From contig NZ_CP124620.1 of assembly GCF_030128875.1 (NCBI RefSeq), positions 1,178,001 through 1,242,000 on the forward strand: a stretch of DNA of 64,000 bases. The letters are read 5' to 3'. Both the position numbers and the translations under genes were made by a program. The stretch is from Stenotrophomonas sp. BIO128-Bstrain. GTDB taxonomy: Bacteria > Pseudomonadota > Gammaproteobacteria > Xanthomonadales > Xanthomonadaceae. This document shows, in pieces, positions 54,429 through 63,958 of the stretch (position 1 is the stretch's first letter; the number at the start of each line of letters is the position of its first letter). The notes below the pieces were generated by a model. The model saw only the letters and a program-made list of their open reading frames with translations, ran no database searches and was not told the DNA's origin.

Positions 54429-56530
54429 GCCGACCACCGGTAAGCTACGGACGGACGTCCCCCTGTCATCTCGGAAACCTCGATCACTTGGCGGTGGTCA
54501 GTCAGCACATTCAGTGCCTCGGCCACTGTGCCTGGATCATCCAGGCCTGCCCAGCACTTCCGATACACGTCACGGGTAGTGAAGCCATCGGGCAAGCTGT
54601 CACGCTTGCGCAGCAGCAGGTGTGCAGCGGTCAGGCCATTGTCGGTCGCCGGGGCGTAAACGCGGCGCGCGTGACCTTCCAGATGCTCGCACCAGCCCAA
54701 GGCTTTGAGCATTGCGTCAGCCGATACCGGCCCAGTGCCGTTGTCGGCCAGATGCAGCACCAGCGCTAGCCGGCCCGCCAGAGCTGGGTACTTGGCCAAG
54801 TGCGACTCCATGAAAGCCGGTTCGCCTCCGCCGCGCAGCCGCTGCATCAGCTCAGTTTGCCATTCGATGAATAGGTCCTGTGCGCCCTCGGATAGACGCA
54901 GGAATGGAACATCGCAGGCTTCGGCGCTTTCTGCCCCAACGTCGGCGGGGTTCAGCGCCCGAAGCCGCATGAATGCAGTGCGTGCGCAGTCTTCAGCTCC
55001 CCGGTCCATCGGTCGGTCGGTGTAGCGCCACGATGCGGGCAGGTCGGGATAGACGGCCAACTGGAAGCGCTGCATCAAGCCATCGTCGGAGAATCCACCA
55101 CGCACCGCGCCGCGTACGTACTCGGCCAGCTTGCCGGGCTGCATGCCGCCTAGGATCGACACGGCGCACGCCTCGATGCGAACAGTTCCCCTGCCAATGC
55201 GATCGGACGTATACGGGCCAGTGCCGTTCCAGCATTCCAGCCAGAACGCCCGGTCCTGCTCTCGGCCTTCCCGGTCCAGGGATGCCAGCCACCCGGCCAG
55301 CTCATCACGGAACTGGATCAGCCCGCGCGGGTTTTCGTTCAACAGCTCGCCCAGCTTCTCCACCGTGGCGTCGTTGACCACCAGGCGGGGTTCGGACGGT
55401 GCCTCATCATCAAAGCGTGCCGACTCGCCCAGGGCCTCGGGATCAATGGCCATACCTTTCTTGATCGCCTTGCGGGCTTCATCTTTGGCATGCGCCCTAC
55501 GTGCATCGGCCAATATCGCCTTACCCTCGTGTACGTGCCGGGCATGCTCGTACCCGGCCCGCTCGGGGCCAATCACGCTCTCCAACATACGGCGTGCGGG
55601 CGACAGGGCAGGGCTCTTGCCGCTACTCGGGCGCCCGACCACGCAGCCCCACAGGATCGGCCGCTCGTACCAATGGCCGTGCGTCTTGAGGCGCACGGCA
55701 AGGTGCCGACCACCTAGCGCAGCAGCCAAGCCAACCATTGCTGGCACCGCCGTGAAGTCCAGCGGCACTTGCAAACTGTCGGCTGCGTCCGTGCACCAGG
55801 TGCGCACGCAATCGGGCAGTAGCGCAGGATTGAATGCCGGCACTGCTGGCAGCGGATCGGGTAGGGGCTCTGGCGATACAGGCTGTGCAGGGCAGGCCGC
55901 GCGCGCTGTCTTCGGATATTCCTCTACCAGCGGTAAGGCGTTCACCGCGACCGCATCGGCCACCGGGTTGGCGGCGAGCCAGTCCACGCAGTCACCTTTC
56001 TCTGGCAGCCCCAGGGCATCCACGTCGATGCGCTCCACGGCGCAGCCCAGCGTGTGCAGTCGAGCGGCTACCTCGTCGGCGTACTTCCTGCCGGCATCAT
56101 CGTTGTCTGGCCAAAGGCGTACACGTCGCCCCATCAGCGGCGACCAGTCTGCACCTTCGGCGCTCGATACGCTGCCACTGGTAGTGGCCAGCAGGCCAAG
56201 CCTAGCCAAGGCGTCGGCGCAGGCTTCGCCCTCGACCACAGACACAATCCTGCCATCGGTTGGGTCCGCCAGCTCATGCAGGCGATACAGTGGCTTTCCG
56301 ACAGCCGGTGCAGGTGGCTCACCGATGACATAGCCACGGCCAGCCCAATGCATCGGGCGAATCCATTTCTTACCTGTTTCCGGATGCTTGCAGCGGATGC
56401 GCCAGAACATAGGCTCACCGTCGGCGCGTGTGTAGGGGTGCAGACCGACCGGCTGCATGCCCTTGTGGATCGCATCAGCCGCCAATCGCCGGGCTGCTCC
56501 CTTGAGCGTTTCCACTGAAGCCGCACTCAC
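54425..56530 (-). CDS. TOPRIM-DUF3987 primase/helicase-like replication protein
   Basis: 701 aa from GTG 56530, which overlaps the previous stop (GTGA). N-terminal TOPRIM-type region (VSVVEGEACADALARLGL; LWPDNDDAGRKYADEVA), then a DUF3987 P-loop ATPase domain with Walker A VGRPSSGKSPALSP, FRDELAGWLASLDREG and LGGMQPGKLAEYVRGA. Such proteins replicate phage satellites and integrative elements. With the CHC2 protein it would form a split primase: zinc finger, TOPRIM and helicase in two chains. Confidence 0.85.
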   Translation of the reverse strand: MSAASVETLKGAARRLAADAIHKGMQPVGLHPYTRADGEPMFWRIRCKHPETGKKWIRPMHWAGRGYVIGEPPAPAVGKPLYRLHELADPTDGRIVSVVEGEACADALARLGLLATTSGSVSSAEGADWSPLMGRRVRLWPDNDDAGRKYADEVAARLHTLGCAVERIDVDALGLPEKGDCVDWLAANPVADAVAVNALPLVEEYPKTARAACPAQPVSPEPLPDPLPAVPAFNPALLPDCVRTWCTDAADSLQVPLDFTAVPAMVGLAAALGGRHLAVRLKTHGHWYERPILWGCVVGRPSSGKSPALSPARRMLESVIGPERAGYEHARHVHEGKAILADARRAHAKDEARKAIKKGMAIDPEALGESARFDDEAPSEPRLVVNDATVEKLGELLNENPRGLIQFRDELAGWLASLDREGREQDRAFWLECWNGTGPYTSDRIGRGTVRIEACAVSILGGMQPGKLAEYVRGAVRGGFSDDGLMQRFQLAVYPDLPASWRYTDRPMDRGAEDCARTAFMRLRALNPADVGAESAEACDVPFLRLSEGAQDLFIEWQTELMQRLRGGGEPAFMESHLAKYPALAGRLALVLHLADNGTGPVSADAMLKALGWCEHLEGHARRVYAPATDNGLTAAHLLLRKRDSLPDGFTTRDVYRKCWAGLDDPGTVAEALNVLTDHRQVIEVSEMTGGRPSVAYRWSA

Positions 56531-56904
56531 GACCGCAGCCCCAGCAGTTCGCGCACTGCTTCCTTGAACGACAGGCCGGCCAGGCGCATGTGGAAGCTCA
56601 CCAGGTCGCCCGAATCGCAACCGGCAAAGCACGTCCAGCCGCCATGTGACAGATTTACACTCAGTGAGGCATTACGGTCCTCGTGGAAAGGGCATTGGCC
56701 TTGCGCCCAGTCATTGACTTGGGCCTTGCCCAACTTGGCCACTCGCTTCCGATAGTAGCTTGTGGGGTCGGGCAGCCGATTACGCCAGTCATCCGGCAGT
56801 CGCACTCCGTTCCGTGAAATCTTGCCGTAAACTTGCCGTGCACCCAGCCTGCCAGCGTGTGCATGGCCCCGGTTCCCGCCGGGGCCGCGTTGTTTCTGGA
56901 TCAT
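56527..56904 (-). CDS. CHC2 zinc-finger primase subunit
   Basis: 125 aa, ATG 56904 overlapping the upstream stop (ATGA). CPFHEDRNASLSVNLSHGGW and CFAGCDSGDLVSF form the CHC2 zinc finger of DnaG-type primases (Cys, His, Cys, Cys). No polymerase domain in this chain; the TOPRIM part is in the next gene. Confidence 0.85.
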   Translation of the reverse strand: MIQKQRGPGGNRGHAHAGRLGARQVYGKISRNGVRLPDDWRNRLPDPTSYYRKRVAKLGKAQVNDWAQGQCPFHEDRNASLSVNLSHGGWTCFAGCDSGDLVSFHMRLAGLSFKEAVRELLGLRS

Positions 56905-57125
56905 GCCATCGCCTCCGCGTTGGCGGCGCGTTCGATCAGTGCGCGAATGTCCTCCGCGCGCCAGGCGGTGCAACGCACACCCAGCTTGATCGGTGGCGGA
57001 TAACGGCCGCTCCGGCAACCTGCCCACCATGTTGAGCGCGACACTGGGTAAAGGCGTAGAACGTCAGGAAGGCGGAGGTAGCCTGTGGCGGGGAGGGAAA
57101 CAGGGCTGGATTTGGTAATCGTCAT
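56901..57125 (-). CDS. AlpA-family regulator / excisionase
   Basis: 74 aa. A MerR-like winged helix with YLRLPDVLRLYPVSRSTWWA and PPPIKLGVRCTAWRAEDIRA, typical of AlpA. In P4-like elements AlpA activates excision or integrase expression. First gene of the overlapping replication block. A GC-poor 86-base gap upstream probably carries its promoter. Confidence 0.85.
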   Translation of the reverse strand: MTITKSSPVSLPATGYLRLPDVLRLYPVSRSTWWAGCRSGRYPPPIKLGVRCTAWRAEDIRALIERAANAEAMA

Positions 57126-57211
57126 ATCGGCCTCCTTTGTAGCGGGCTGGATGCCCTGGGCCGATACGTAAGTTATGCATTTTTCTCGGGCGTCACAAAA
57201 GCCAATAATTT

Positions 57212-57637
57212 TTATTGGTTGCCGGGGTCAGCTTCTCCAATCATAGCGAAGGCCGCTGCACGATAGGGCTTTATCGCATTGTCAATCGAAACGGTTGACA
57301 CATCGTATCGTTCAGCCATTCGCGCCAATGCCTCGCCATGTCGGTGGCCCTCCCAGCGCTCCATGGCGTATTCCAGCGCAGCACTGCCATGGCAAAAGCG
57401 AGGGGGATGCCCCTGCTTTGCCTTCCTTTTCGTTGGTAGCTCATCAGCCCAAGATCTAAGAATCGCAGCAATGCATCGCCGATCACTGGGAGAAAGATCC
57501 AATGGACTGTCACTCACAACCTTGTCTGCAATCGCTCTGGCGCGCGTCTTTTGTTTTTTGGCGATTTCCTCGTATTTCTCGGGCGTCACGTAGAAATCGA
57601 TCTTGAGCGCGCCTGCGTCATCCTTTCTTCCTGTCAT
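57212..57637 (-). CDS. Island hypothetical protein
   Basis: 141 aa from ATG 57637 (AAGGAAT upstream). VTPEKYEEIAKKQKTRARAI and ALARMAERYDVSTVSIDNAI suggest a helical protein with a C-terminal helix-turn-helix-like part. No family recognised. Lies between the restriction gene and alpA. Confidence 0.6.
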   Translation of the reverse strand: MTGRKDDAGALKIDFYVTPEKYEEIAKKQKTRARAIADKVVSDSPLDLSPSDRRCIAAILRSWADELPTKRKAKQGHPPRFCHGSAALEYAMERWEGHRHGEALARMAERYDVSTVSIDNAIKPYRAAAFAMIGEADPGNQ

Positions 57638-57734
57638 ATTGATTCCTTCGAAGAACCCAACTCGTCTCACGTCATGACATCGCACATTCCGTCACCATGG
57701 CGTTGGAATGTGCAGTGAAACGCCTGTGTCTCAG

Positions 57735-60700
57735 TCATCCCTCCGGATGGATATCCAGCGCAGGAAGTGCGTTGACGATCTTCTGGGTTTCAAGGCTGAC
57801 TGTGACGACGCGCTGGAACAGTTCCAGCGGGTACTTCGCATTGCCCATGGTCTCGATGGCCCAGTCGTTAGCGTCGTTGACGATGCCGCTGGTCCTATCC
57901 ACGCGCACGGCCTGGCGCTCCATCACCCAGTCCAGGGCAGCCTTGCCGTTAACCACGTAGTCCCACGCGGCTTCGGGGATGCCGCGCACGGTGATCTTGC
58001 TGTTGTAGACCACGGTGCTGCGGTCGTTGACCGACTTGCCGGTTTCCGCGTCTCTCCTCTTGGCGAACTTCATTTTCTCGACGCGGTAATCAGCGTCGGT
58101 CATTGGTCCCTTCGCCTCGATGGTCAGCGGGTACTTTTCCACCGCTTCATAGTCCAGGTGCAGTGCGGCCAGATCACGGCCGGCCTTGCTGAAATGCCAG
58201 AAGTCGGCGGCGGTGCGCACGCGCGGGATTCGCGGCAGCTCCTTGCTCAGATTGTCGGCATAGCGTTCGCGGTAATCCGGTGAATGCAGAATCCCGTAGA
58301 CGTAATAGAACAGGTCTTCCTTGCTGATCGCCTCGCTCGGATAAGCGCTGGTGAAATGCGCCAAGCCATCGTCGGTGATTGCATCTCGGCGGCTCGGACT
58401 GTCGCTGGCTTGGCCTGCGAACAATCCATCATCGGCGCAGTGCGCGGCCTGGTCATAGAGATATAGCGGGAAGCACTGAGCGCTAGCTAAGGCGTGATAG
58501 TTAGGCGCCTGACCTACTATGAGTGCGCTGAATCCCTTTGATTCGCCGTTACCCGTGACACAAATTGCGACATTGGCATTTTGCGATCGCGGAAAGATCG
58601 CAGGCATGCGATATAGAGAGTGGTTGAGAGATTTATCAAAATAAACCCACTGCTTTGTAAATGGCCTATAGATGCTTTGCACAATATTCTTTTGACTAAA
58701 GGCCAAGTGCCTGCCAGCTTTCACGCCGGCCTTAAGATTAACGCCCCAACTGATCTTGCCATGGTCCGTCGAAACGAAAGAATCGACGTCCACCTGATCG
58801 CCACCAAACTCCAAGAACCTGGCGACTTCTCCATTGTAAAAGTTGATCATCCCGGAGACACTTTCACTCAGAGTGCGTGCGGATCCGTTGTAGCACCATG
58901 CATCGCGAGCCGTATTTATTCCATACGAATACATACCAGAGATGGCGTTTTTTCCCTCTTTGTCGCCAAGTACGATGAAACGGCCAAAGCTTTCATCGCG
59001 CTGTTTAAGCCAGTCGCCGTGCTCGTCAGGAGTAATGGTCTGCCAAGCGCCGATACCAACCACACTGGCGTAGCTGCTGATTTTTTTCAGCTTGTCCTCG
59101 CGGCTCAAATAGTCGCCGATGTCATGGAAGTAGATTTGGCCGTTCTGGCTGGCGTGCTGGTTCTTAACCAAGATCGAGATCGCGATGGGTGCGCGGCTTC
59201 CGCTACCGAAAATCTTACCCCCCTCCTTACGTGAGACTTCGCCGTTGGTGCGCTGGTTGCCGCGCAGGTGAAGCACGTACAGGCTAGAGAATTCCTCGGC
59301 TAGGCACTTGCGCAAGCCGTCAGTGGCCTTTGCCTCCAGGAATCCCGCATTGGTCACATAGCCCACAACTCCTGAAGCACCAACTCGATCACTAGCCCAT
59401 CGAATCGCGCGAATGTAGGAGTCGTAAACGGATTTTTTTCCAATCTTTTGGGACGAACGAGTCACATAAGTTGAGCTAATCCTCTCGTCTAGAATTGGAT
59501 AGTCAACATTCTGATTCGCGTCGTTCTCGCTATCCTGACCAACCGAATACGGCGGATTCCCCACGATCACTCGGATATCCAGCTTCTTCTGCCGCTTGCG
59601 ACGCTCACTGTTGTCCACCAGCAGTGCATCGACCAGATCCTCCTTCTCATACATCTGGAAGGTGTCGGCCAGGCAGATGCCTTCGAACGGCGCGTAGTCC
59701 CCGCCCACCAGGCCGTGATACGTCGCCTCGATATTGATCGCAGCAATGTAGTAGGCCAGCAACACCAGTTCGTTGGCGTGGATCTCGTGCTTGTACTTGT
59801 GTGCAAGCTCTTCCGGCTTGATCAGGCCGGATTGCAGCAGCCGGGTGATAAAGGTTCCCGTGCCGGTGAACGGGTCTAGGATATGCACACCCTTGCTGCC
59901 CAGGGTCTGGCCGAACTCTTTCTGCAGCAGGTGGTTGACGCTGTGCAGGATGAAGTCCACCACCTCGACCGGGGTGTAGACGATGCCCAGCCGCTCGGTC
60001 ATCTTGGGGAAGGCGTTCCTGAAGAACTTGTCGTACAGCTCGACTATGATCTTTTGCTTGCCTTGGGCACTGTCTATTCCTTCCGCGCGCAGCTTCACGC
60101 TGTCGTAGAACGCCTGCAGCGTGGCTGCTTCTTTGCCTAGATTCTGTTCTTGCAGAACATCCAGTACCGCCTGCATGGCCTTGGACATGGGGTTGTGACT
60201 GGCAAAGCTGTAATCGGCGAACAGCGCATCGAACACCGGCTTTGTGATCAGGTGCTGGGCCAGCATCTCGATGATGTCGGCATCAGTGACCTTATCGTTG
60301 AGATCGTCGCGCAACTCATGGGCAAAGGCATTGAAGGCTTCGCGTGCCTTGGGCTGACTGTCGTCTTCCAGCACGGCCTTGATGCGGTCGATATGAGTCT
60401 GGGCGATCTTGGCGATATCGTTGGCCCAGTCCTCCCAGTGGTGACGGTTGCCGCACTTGTCCACCACTTTGGCGTACAGCGCGCGCTCGATCTGGCCCAC
60501 CTCAAACTCGAAGCCGATCTGGTCGGGGGCAGGACCATAGCGCTCGGCCTTCTCACCGATGGCGTAGTGGCCTTTAGCCTTGCCGGCCTGTCTGGCGCTG
60601 TTGTCCACCAGCCGCGCGGTCTTGCGCTGCACTGTGTCGGCAATGGCCACCACTTCCATCTTGCTGTGGTCCGGGCCAACCAAGTCCAGTTTGTTGACCA

Positions 60701-62639
60701 TCGCATCGAACCGGTCGTCGTGGGAGCGCAGCGCCTGCAATACCTGCCAGACCACCGCGTAGGTCTTATTGTCGGCCAGTGCTTCGTGCGGCTCCACGCC
60801 CGCCGGGATGACTACCGGCAGCACAACATAGCCCCGCTTCTTGCCCGGCGCGTTGCGCATCACCCGGCCTACCGACTGCACCACATCCACCTGTGAGTTG
60901 CGGGGAGTGAGGAACAGCACCGCATCCAAGGCTGGCACGTCCACGCCTTCGGACAGGCAGCGCACATTGGAGAGGATGCGGCAGGTGTCTTCTGGTGGAT
61001 GTGCCTTGAGCCAGTCTAGTTTGGCTTCTTTCTGCCCGGCATTCATGCCGCCATCCACATGCTCGGCCTGGCAGGTCAAGCGTGCACCGTCTTCAATGTC
61101 CTCGGCATCCTGGTAGGCCTCGACCACGGCCTGGAACATGCCGGCGATCTCTTTGGAGCTGACCTTGTGGGCCTTGCCACCCTTTCCCGGCTCGATGACC
61201 TGGCAGAACGCCACAGCCCGCTTCATCGGCTCGGGGTTATCGCTGCCGTCCTCGTGCAGGCCAAGCTTGGCCAGCGCTTTCCAGCAGCCGACAATCTTGG
61301 CCGCATCGTCCACCTTGAGGGTGTTGTTCTCGTCCTTCAGCAGCGTCTGCAGGCGGCGGTTGACGTGCGATTCCTCCACAGCAAGCACGATCACCTTGTA
61401 GTCCACCAGCAGGCCACGCTTGACCGCTTCGGAGAAGGTGATGACAAACAACTGTTTGCCGTACCACGCCTCGTTGTCCATCGAATACAGGGTGGCGTTG
61501 TCGCGCTCGGCGATGGCCTTGGCCTCGTTGCCGTAGATGCGCGGGGTGGCCGTCATGTACAGGCGCTTGGCCGCCCGCAGGTAGTTAGCATCGTGGACAC
61601 TCACGAACGCGCTTTCATCGTCCCCCTCGAAGGTGGCACCGGTAGTGCGGTGGGCCTCGTCGCAGACGATCAGGTCAAAATCGGCCAGGCCGTGCGCGTG
61701 CTGGGCGTCGTGCAGTACTTCGATGGAATGGTAGGTACTGAACACGACCGTCATGTGTTCGGCGTCATGCCGGGCGGCCATTCCGTGCGCCAACCGCTTG
61801 GCATCGGTGGTGGCGGGGTAGCGAAGTTCGTGGGCAAAGGTCTGGACGGCATCGTCCTCCTTGCGGCCCTTCTTTTTACCCACGTCACTGTCAGAGCAAA
61901 CCGCGAAGCTGTGCAGCGGGATGGCGCTTTCCTGCGTCCATTCGGTCAGGGTCTGCGAGAGCAGCGACAGACTGGGCACCAGGAACAGCACGCGCTTGCC
62001 CTTGCCGGCCATTGTCTCGGCAATCTTCAGGCTGGTAAAGGTCTTGCCAGTGCCGCAGGCCATGATCAGCTTGCCGCGCTCGGCCTCGTCCAAGCCTGCC
62101 ACGGCCGCACTCAAGGCATTCTGCTGGTGCGGGCGCAGTAATTTTTTGGGTTTCAGTGGAACGGGCGCGCTGGGTTGGAACCGGCTCCAGTCGATCTGGC
62201 TGGCTTCCAGGTCGTGCAGGGTAATCTTGCTGACCGGGGGCTGCTGGTCCACCAGTGCGTTTTCGGCGTTGTCGCTCCAGTGGTCGGTGGTGGCCACGAT
62301 GATGCGGCGGGCGAATGGTTTGCGCCCGGACGCGGTGAAAAAGCTGTCGATGTCCTTCTTCTGCAGCTTATAGTCTGGCGCGTAGAACTTGCACTGGATG
62401 GCGTGGATTTCGCCGGTGCCAGCTACTTCGGCCACCAGGTCAATGCCGTCATCCTTGCCGGTGAAGCCATTCGCCAAAGCCCACTGCGCCCAAGGCCAGA
62501 CGTTGCTATACAGGTCGCGGTAGCTGGCTTCGTGGCGCAGATACGCCACGATCAGCTCTTCAAAGTAGGTTCCTTTCTCGCGCTCGGTCCTGGAAGACTG
62601 GCGCAGCGTTTCAAGCAGTCCCTGCAATGGCGTGGTCAT
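57735..62639 (-). CDS. Type ISP single-chain restriction-modification enzyme
   Basis: 1634 aa. N-terminal Mrr-like PD-(D/E)XK nuclease (Asp 67 in GIDLVAEV, IQCK at 81-84), SF2 translocase (Walker A MACGTGKT at 193-200, CDEAH box, QSVGRVMRN motif VI), helical coupler, N6-adenine methyltransferase (motif I ILDPFTGTGTF, motif IV NPPY with Asn 1028) and a C-terminal target-recognition region. This order is that of LlaGI/LlaBIII. It methylates and cuts asymmetric sites after ATP-driven translocation, defending against phage DNA. Bases 58470-59545 (residues ~1032-1390) are clearly AT-richer than the rest, suggesting an exchanged specificity segment. Confidence 0.92.
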   Translation of the reverse strand: MTTPLQGLLETLRQSSRTEREKGTYFEELIVAYLRHEASYRDLYSNVWPWAQWALANGFTGKDDGIDLVAEVAGTGEIHAIQCKFYAPDYKLQKKDIDSFFTASGRKPFARRIIVATTDHWSDNAENALVDQQPPVSKITLHDLEASQIDWSRFQPSAPVPLKPKKLLRPHQQNALSAAVAGLDEAERGKLIMACGTGKTFTSLKIAETMAGKGKRVLFLVPSLSLLSQTLTEWTQESAIPLHSFAVCSDSDVGKKKGRKEDDAVQTFAHELRYPATTDAKRLAHGMAARHDAEHMTVVFSTYHSIEVLHDAQHAHGLADFDLIVCDEAHRTTGATFEGDDESAFVSVHDANYLRAAKRLYMTATPRIYGNEAKAIAERDNATLYSMDNEAWYGKQLFVITFSEAVKRGLLVDYKVIVLAVEESHVNRRLQTLLKDENNTLKVDDAAKIVGCWKALAKLGLHEDGSDNPEPMKRAVAFCQVIEPGKGGKAHKVSSKEIAGMFQAVVEAYQDAEDIEDGARLTCQAEHVDGGMNAGQKEAKLDWLKAHPPEDTCRILSNVRCLSEGVDVPALDAVLFLTPRNSQVDVVQSVGRVMRNAPGKKRGYVVLPVVIPAGVEPHEALADNKTYAVVWQVLQALRSHDDRFDAMVNKLDLVGPDHSKMEVVAIADTVQRKTARLVDNSARQAGKAKGHYAIGEKAERYGPAPDQIGFEFEVGQIERALYAKVVDKCGNRHHWEDWANDIAKIAQTHIDRIKAVLEDDSQPKAREAFNAFAHELRDDLNDKVTDADIIEMLAQHLITKPVFDALFADYSFASHNPMSKAMQAVLDVLQEQNLGKEAATLQAFYDSVKLRAEGIDSAQGKQKIIVELYDKFFRNAFPKMTERLGIVYTPVEVVDFILHSVNHLLQKEFGQTLGSKGVHILDPFTGTGTFITRLLQSGLIKPEELAHKYKHEIHANELVLLAYYIAAINIEATYHGLVGGDYAPFEGICLADTFQMYEKEDLVDALLVDNSERRKRQKKLDIRVIVGNPPYSVGQDSENDANQNVDYPILDERISSTYVTRSSQKIGKKSVYDSYIRAIRWASDRVGASGVVGYVTNAGFLEAKATDGLRKCLAEEFSSLYVLHLRGNQRTNGEVSRKEGGKIFGSGSRAPIAISILVKNQHASQNGQIYFHDIGDYLSREDKLKKISSYASVVGIGAWQTITPDEHGDWLKQRDESFGRFIVLGDKEGKNAISGMYSYGINTARDAWCYNGSARTLSESVSGMINFYNGEVARFLEFGGDQVDVDSFVSTDHGKISWGVNLKAGVKAGRHLAFSQKNIVQSIYRPFTKQWVYFDKSLNHSLYRMPAIFPRSQNANVAICVTGNGESKGFSALIVGQAPNYHALASAQCFPLYLYDQAAHCADDGLFAGQASDSPSRRDAITDDGLAHFTSAYPSEAISKEDLFYYVYGILHSPDYRERYADNLSKELPRIPRVRTAADFWHFSKAGRDLAALHLDYEAVEKYPLTIEAKGPMTDADYRVEKMKFAKRRDAETGKSVNDRSTVVYNSKITVRGIPEAAWDYVVNGKAALDWVMERQAVRVDRTSGIVNDANDWAIETMGNAKYPLELFQRVVTVSLETQKIVNALPALDIHPEG

Positions 62640-62675
62640 CGTGTTCTTTCCCCCGTAGTGCTTGGTGGTGATTTT

Positions 62676-63896
62676 TCAGCCCGCGCGCGCCTTGAACGGC
62701 AGCACATTGGTATTGTCTCGCAGGGCATCGAGATAGTCTGCCCATGCCTGCATCATTTGGGTGCGTTCGGCCAGATATTGCGCCGCGTGGGTGTATGCCT
62801 CGCGGACCTTGTTGGTTTCGGCGTGGGCAAGCTGGCGTTCGATAGCATCCGCGTTCCAGCCCATTTCGTTAAGCCGGGTGGCTGCCATGCTGCGGAAGCC
62901 GTGGCCGGTCATTTCATCGCCGGAATAGCCCAGCGCGCGCAGGGCGGCATTGATGGTGTTTTCCGACATGGGGCGATTCGGTCGCAGACCAGGGAATACA
63001 TGCGGGCCACTACCGGTCAGGGCATGCAGGTCACGCAGGATCGCCACGGCCTGGCTGGACAGCGGCACCAAGTGGGCTGCCTTCATCTTCATTCGCTCGG
63101 GCCGGATGCGCCACATAGCGGCGTCTAGGTCGATTTCCTCCCATTCTGCCGCGCGCAGCTCACCGGGGCGCACGAACACCAGCGGCGCCAGCTTCAACGC
63201 CGCGTGGGTGACCGGCTGCCCGTTGAAACCCTCGATTGCTCGCATTAGCTGGCCGATCTTGGCCGGATCGGTCACGGCGGCATGGTGGCGGGCCTTGGTG
63301 GATTTGAGCGCGCCACGCAGGCTGGCGGTCGGGTCAATCTCCGCCTTGCCTTCTAGCATGGCGTAGCGGAACACCTGACCTGCCTTGATCTTGGCGCGAT
63401 TGGCGGTTTCCAGCTTGCCAGTGGCTTCGATCTTGCGCAGGGCGCCCAGCAGTTCGCGGGGCGTGATCTCACCGATGGGGCGGTGGCCGATCTCGGGGAA
63501 CAGGAAAGTTTCCAACAGCCAGCGGTTCTTGTTGGAGGTGACCGGCGCGACGGTCTGGCGGGCCATCCACTCGCGGGCCATCGCCTCGAACGACTCCCCA
63601 GCGGCAGCCTTCACAATTGCCTGCGCGTGCTTCTCCTTCTTGCGCTGTTCGCTTGGATCGATCCCAGCGGCGATCAATTTGCGTAGTTCCGCGCACAAAG
63701 CGCGGGCAGCCTTCAGCTTTACATCCTCATAGGTGCCAAGGGACAGCCGCTTCTCTTTTCCCGCTAGCCGGTACTTGAGTCGCCACCATTTGCCGCCGGT
63801 GGGGGAGATTTCCAGATAAAGGCCGTCGCCAGCATACAGTCGCTGGGTTCGACCATTCTGTTTTGCGTTGCGGATGGCGAGATCGGTTAGCGGCAT
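62676..63896 (-). CDS. Tyrosine recombinase (DUF4102-type integrase)
   Basis: 406 aa from ATG 63896, where the conserved MPLTDLAIRNAKQNG start begins; upstream ATGs at 63959 overlap the arm-site repeats and look spurious. N-terminal DUF4102 DNA-binding domain (LYLEISPTGGKWWRLKYRL), SAM-like core-binding region, catalytic Arg in VRPGELRAAEW, HGFRSMAATRLNE, His in LAHAETN and Tyr in REAYTHAAQYL. Integrates the element, probably into a tRNA gene beyond the right window edge. Confidence 0.92.
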   Translation of the reverse strand: MPLTDLAIRNAKQNGRTQRLYAGDGLYLEISPTGGKWWRLKYRLAGKEKRLSLGTYEDVKLKAARALCAELRKLIAAGIDPSEQRKKEKHAQAIVKAAAGESFEAMAREWMARQTVAPVTSNKNRWLLETFLFPEIGHRPIGEITPRELLGALRKIEATGKLETANRAKIKAGQVFRYAMLEGKAEIDPTASLRGALKSTKARHHAAVTDPAKIGQLMRAIEGFNGQPVTHAALKLAPLVFVRPGELRAAEWEEIDLDAAMWRIRPERMKMKAAHLVPLSSQAVAILRDLHALTGSGPHVFPGLRPNRPMSENTINAALRALGYSGDEMTGHGFRSMAATRLNEMGWNADAIERQLAHAETNKVREAYTHAAQYLAERTQMMQAWADYLDALRDNTNVLPFKARAG

Positions 63897-63938
63897 TGGG
63901 GGCAACTCACTGGGCAACATGGGGTAGGTGGGTGCTGT

Positions 63939-63958
63939 TGCCCCCATATTTGCCCCCA
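63939..63958. repeat. Integrase arm-site-like repeat, right copy
   Basis: TGCCCCCATATTTGCCCCCA, 18 of 20 bases equal to 53262-53281 and with the same 12-base box spacing, just upstream of the integrase start. Confidence 0.6.
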
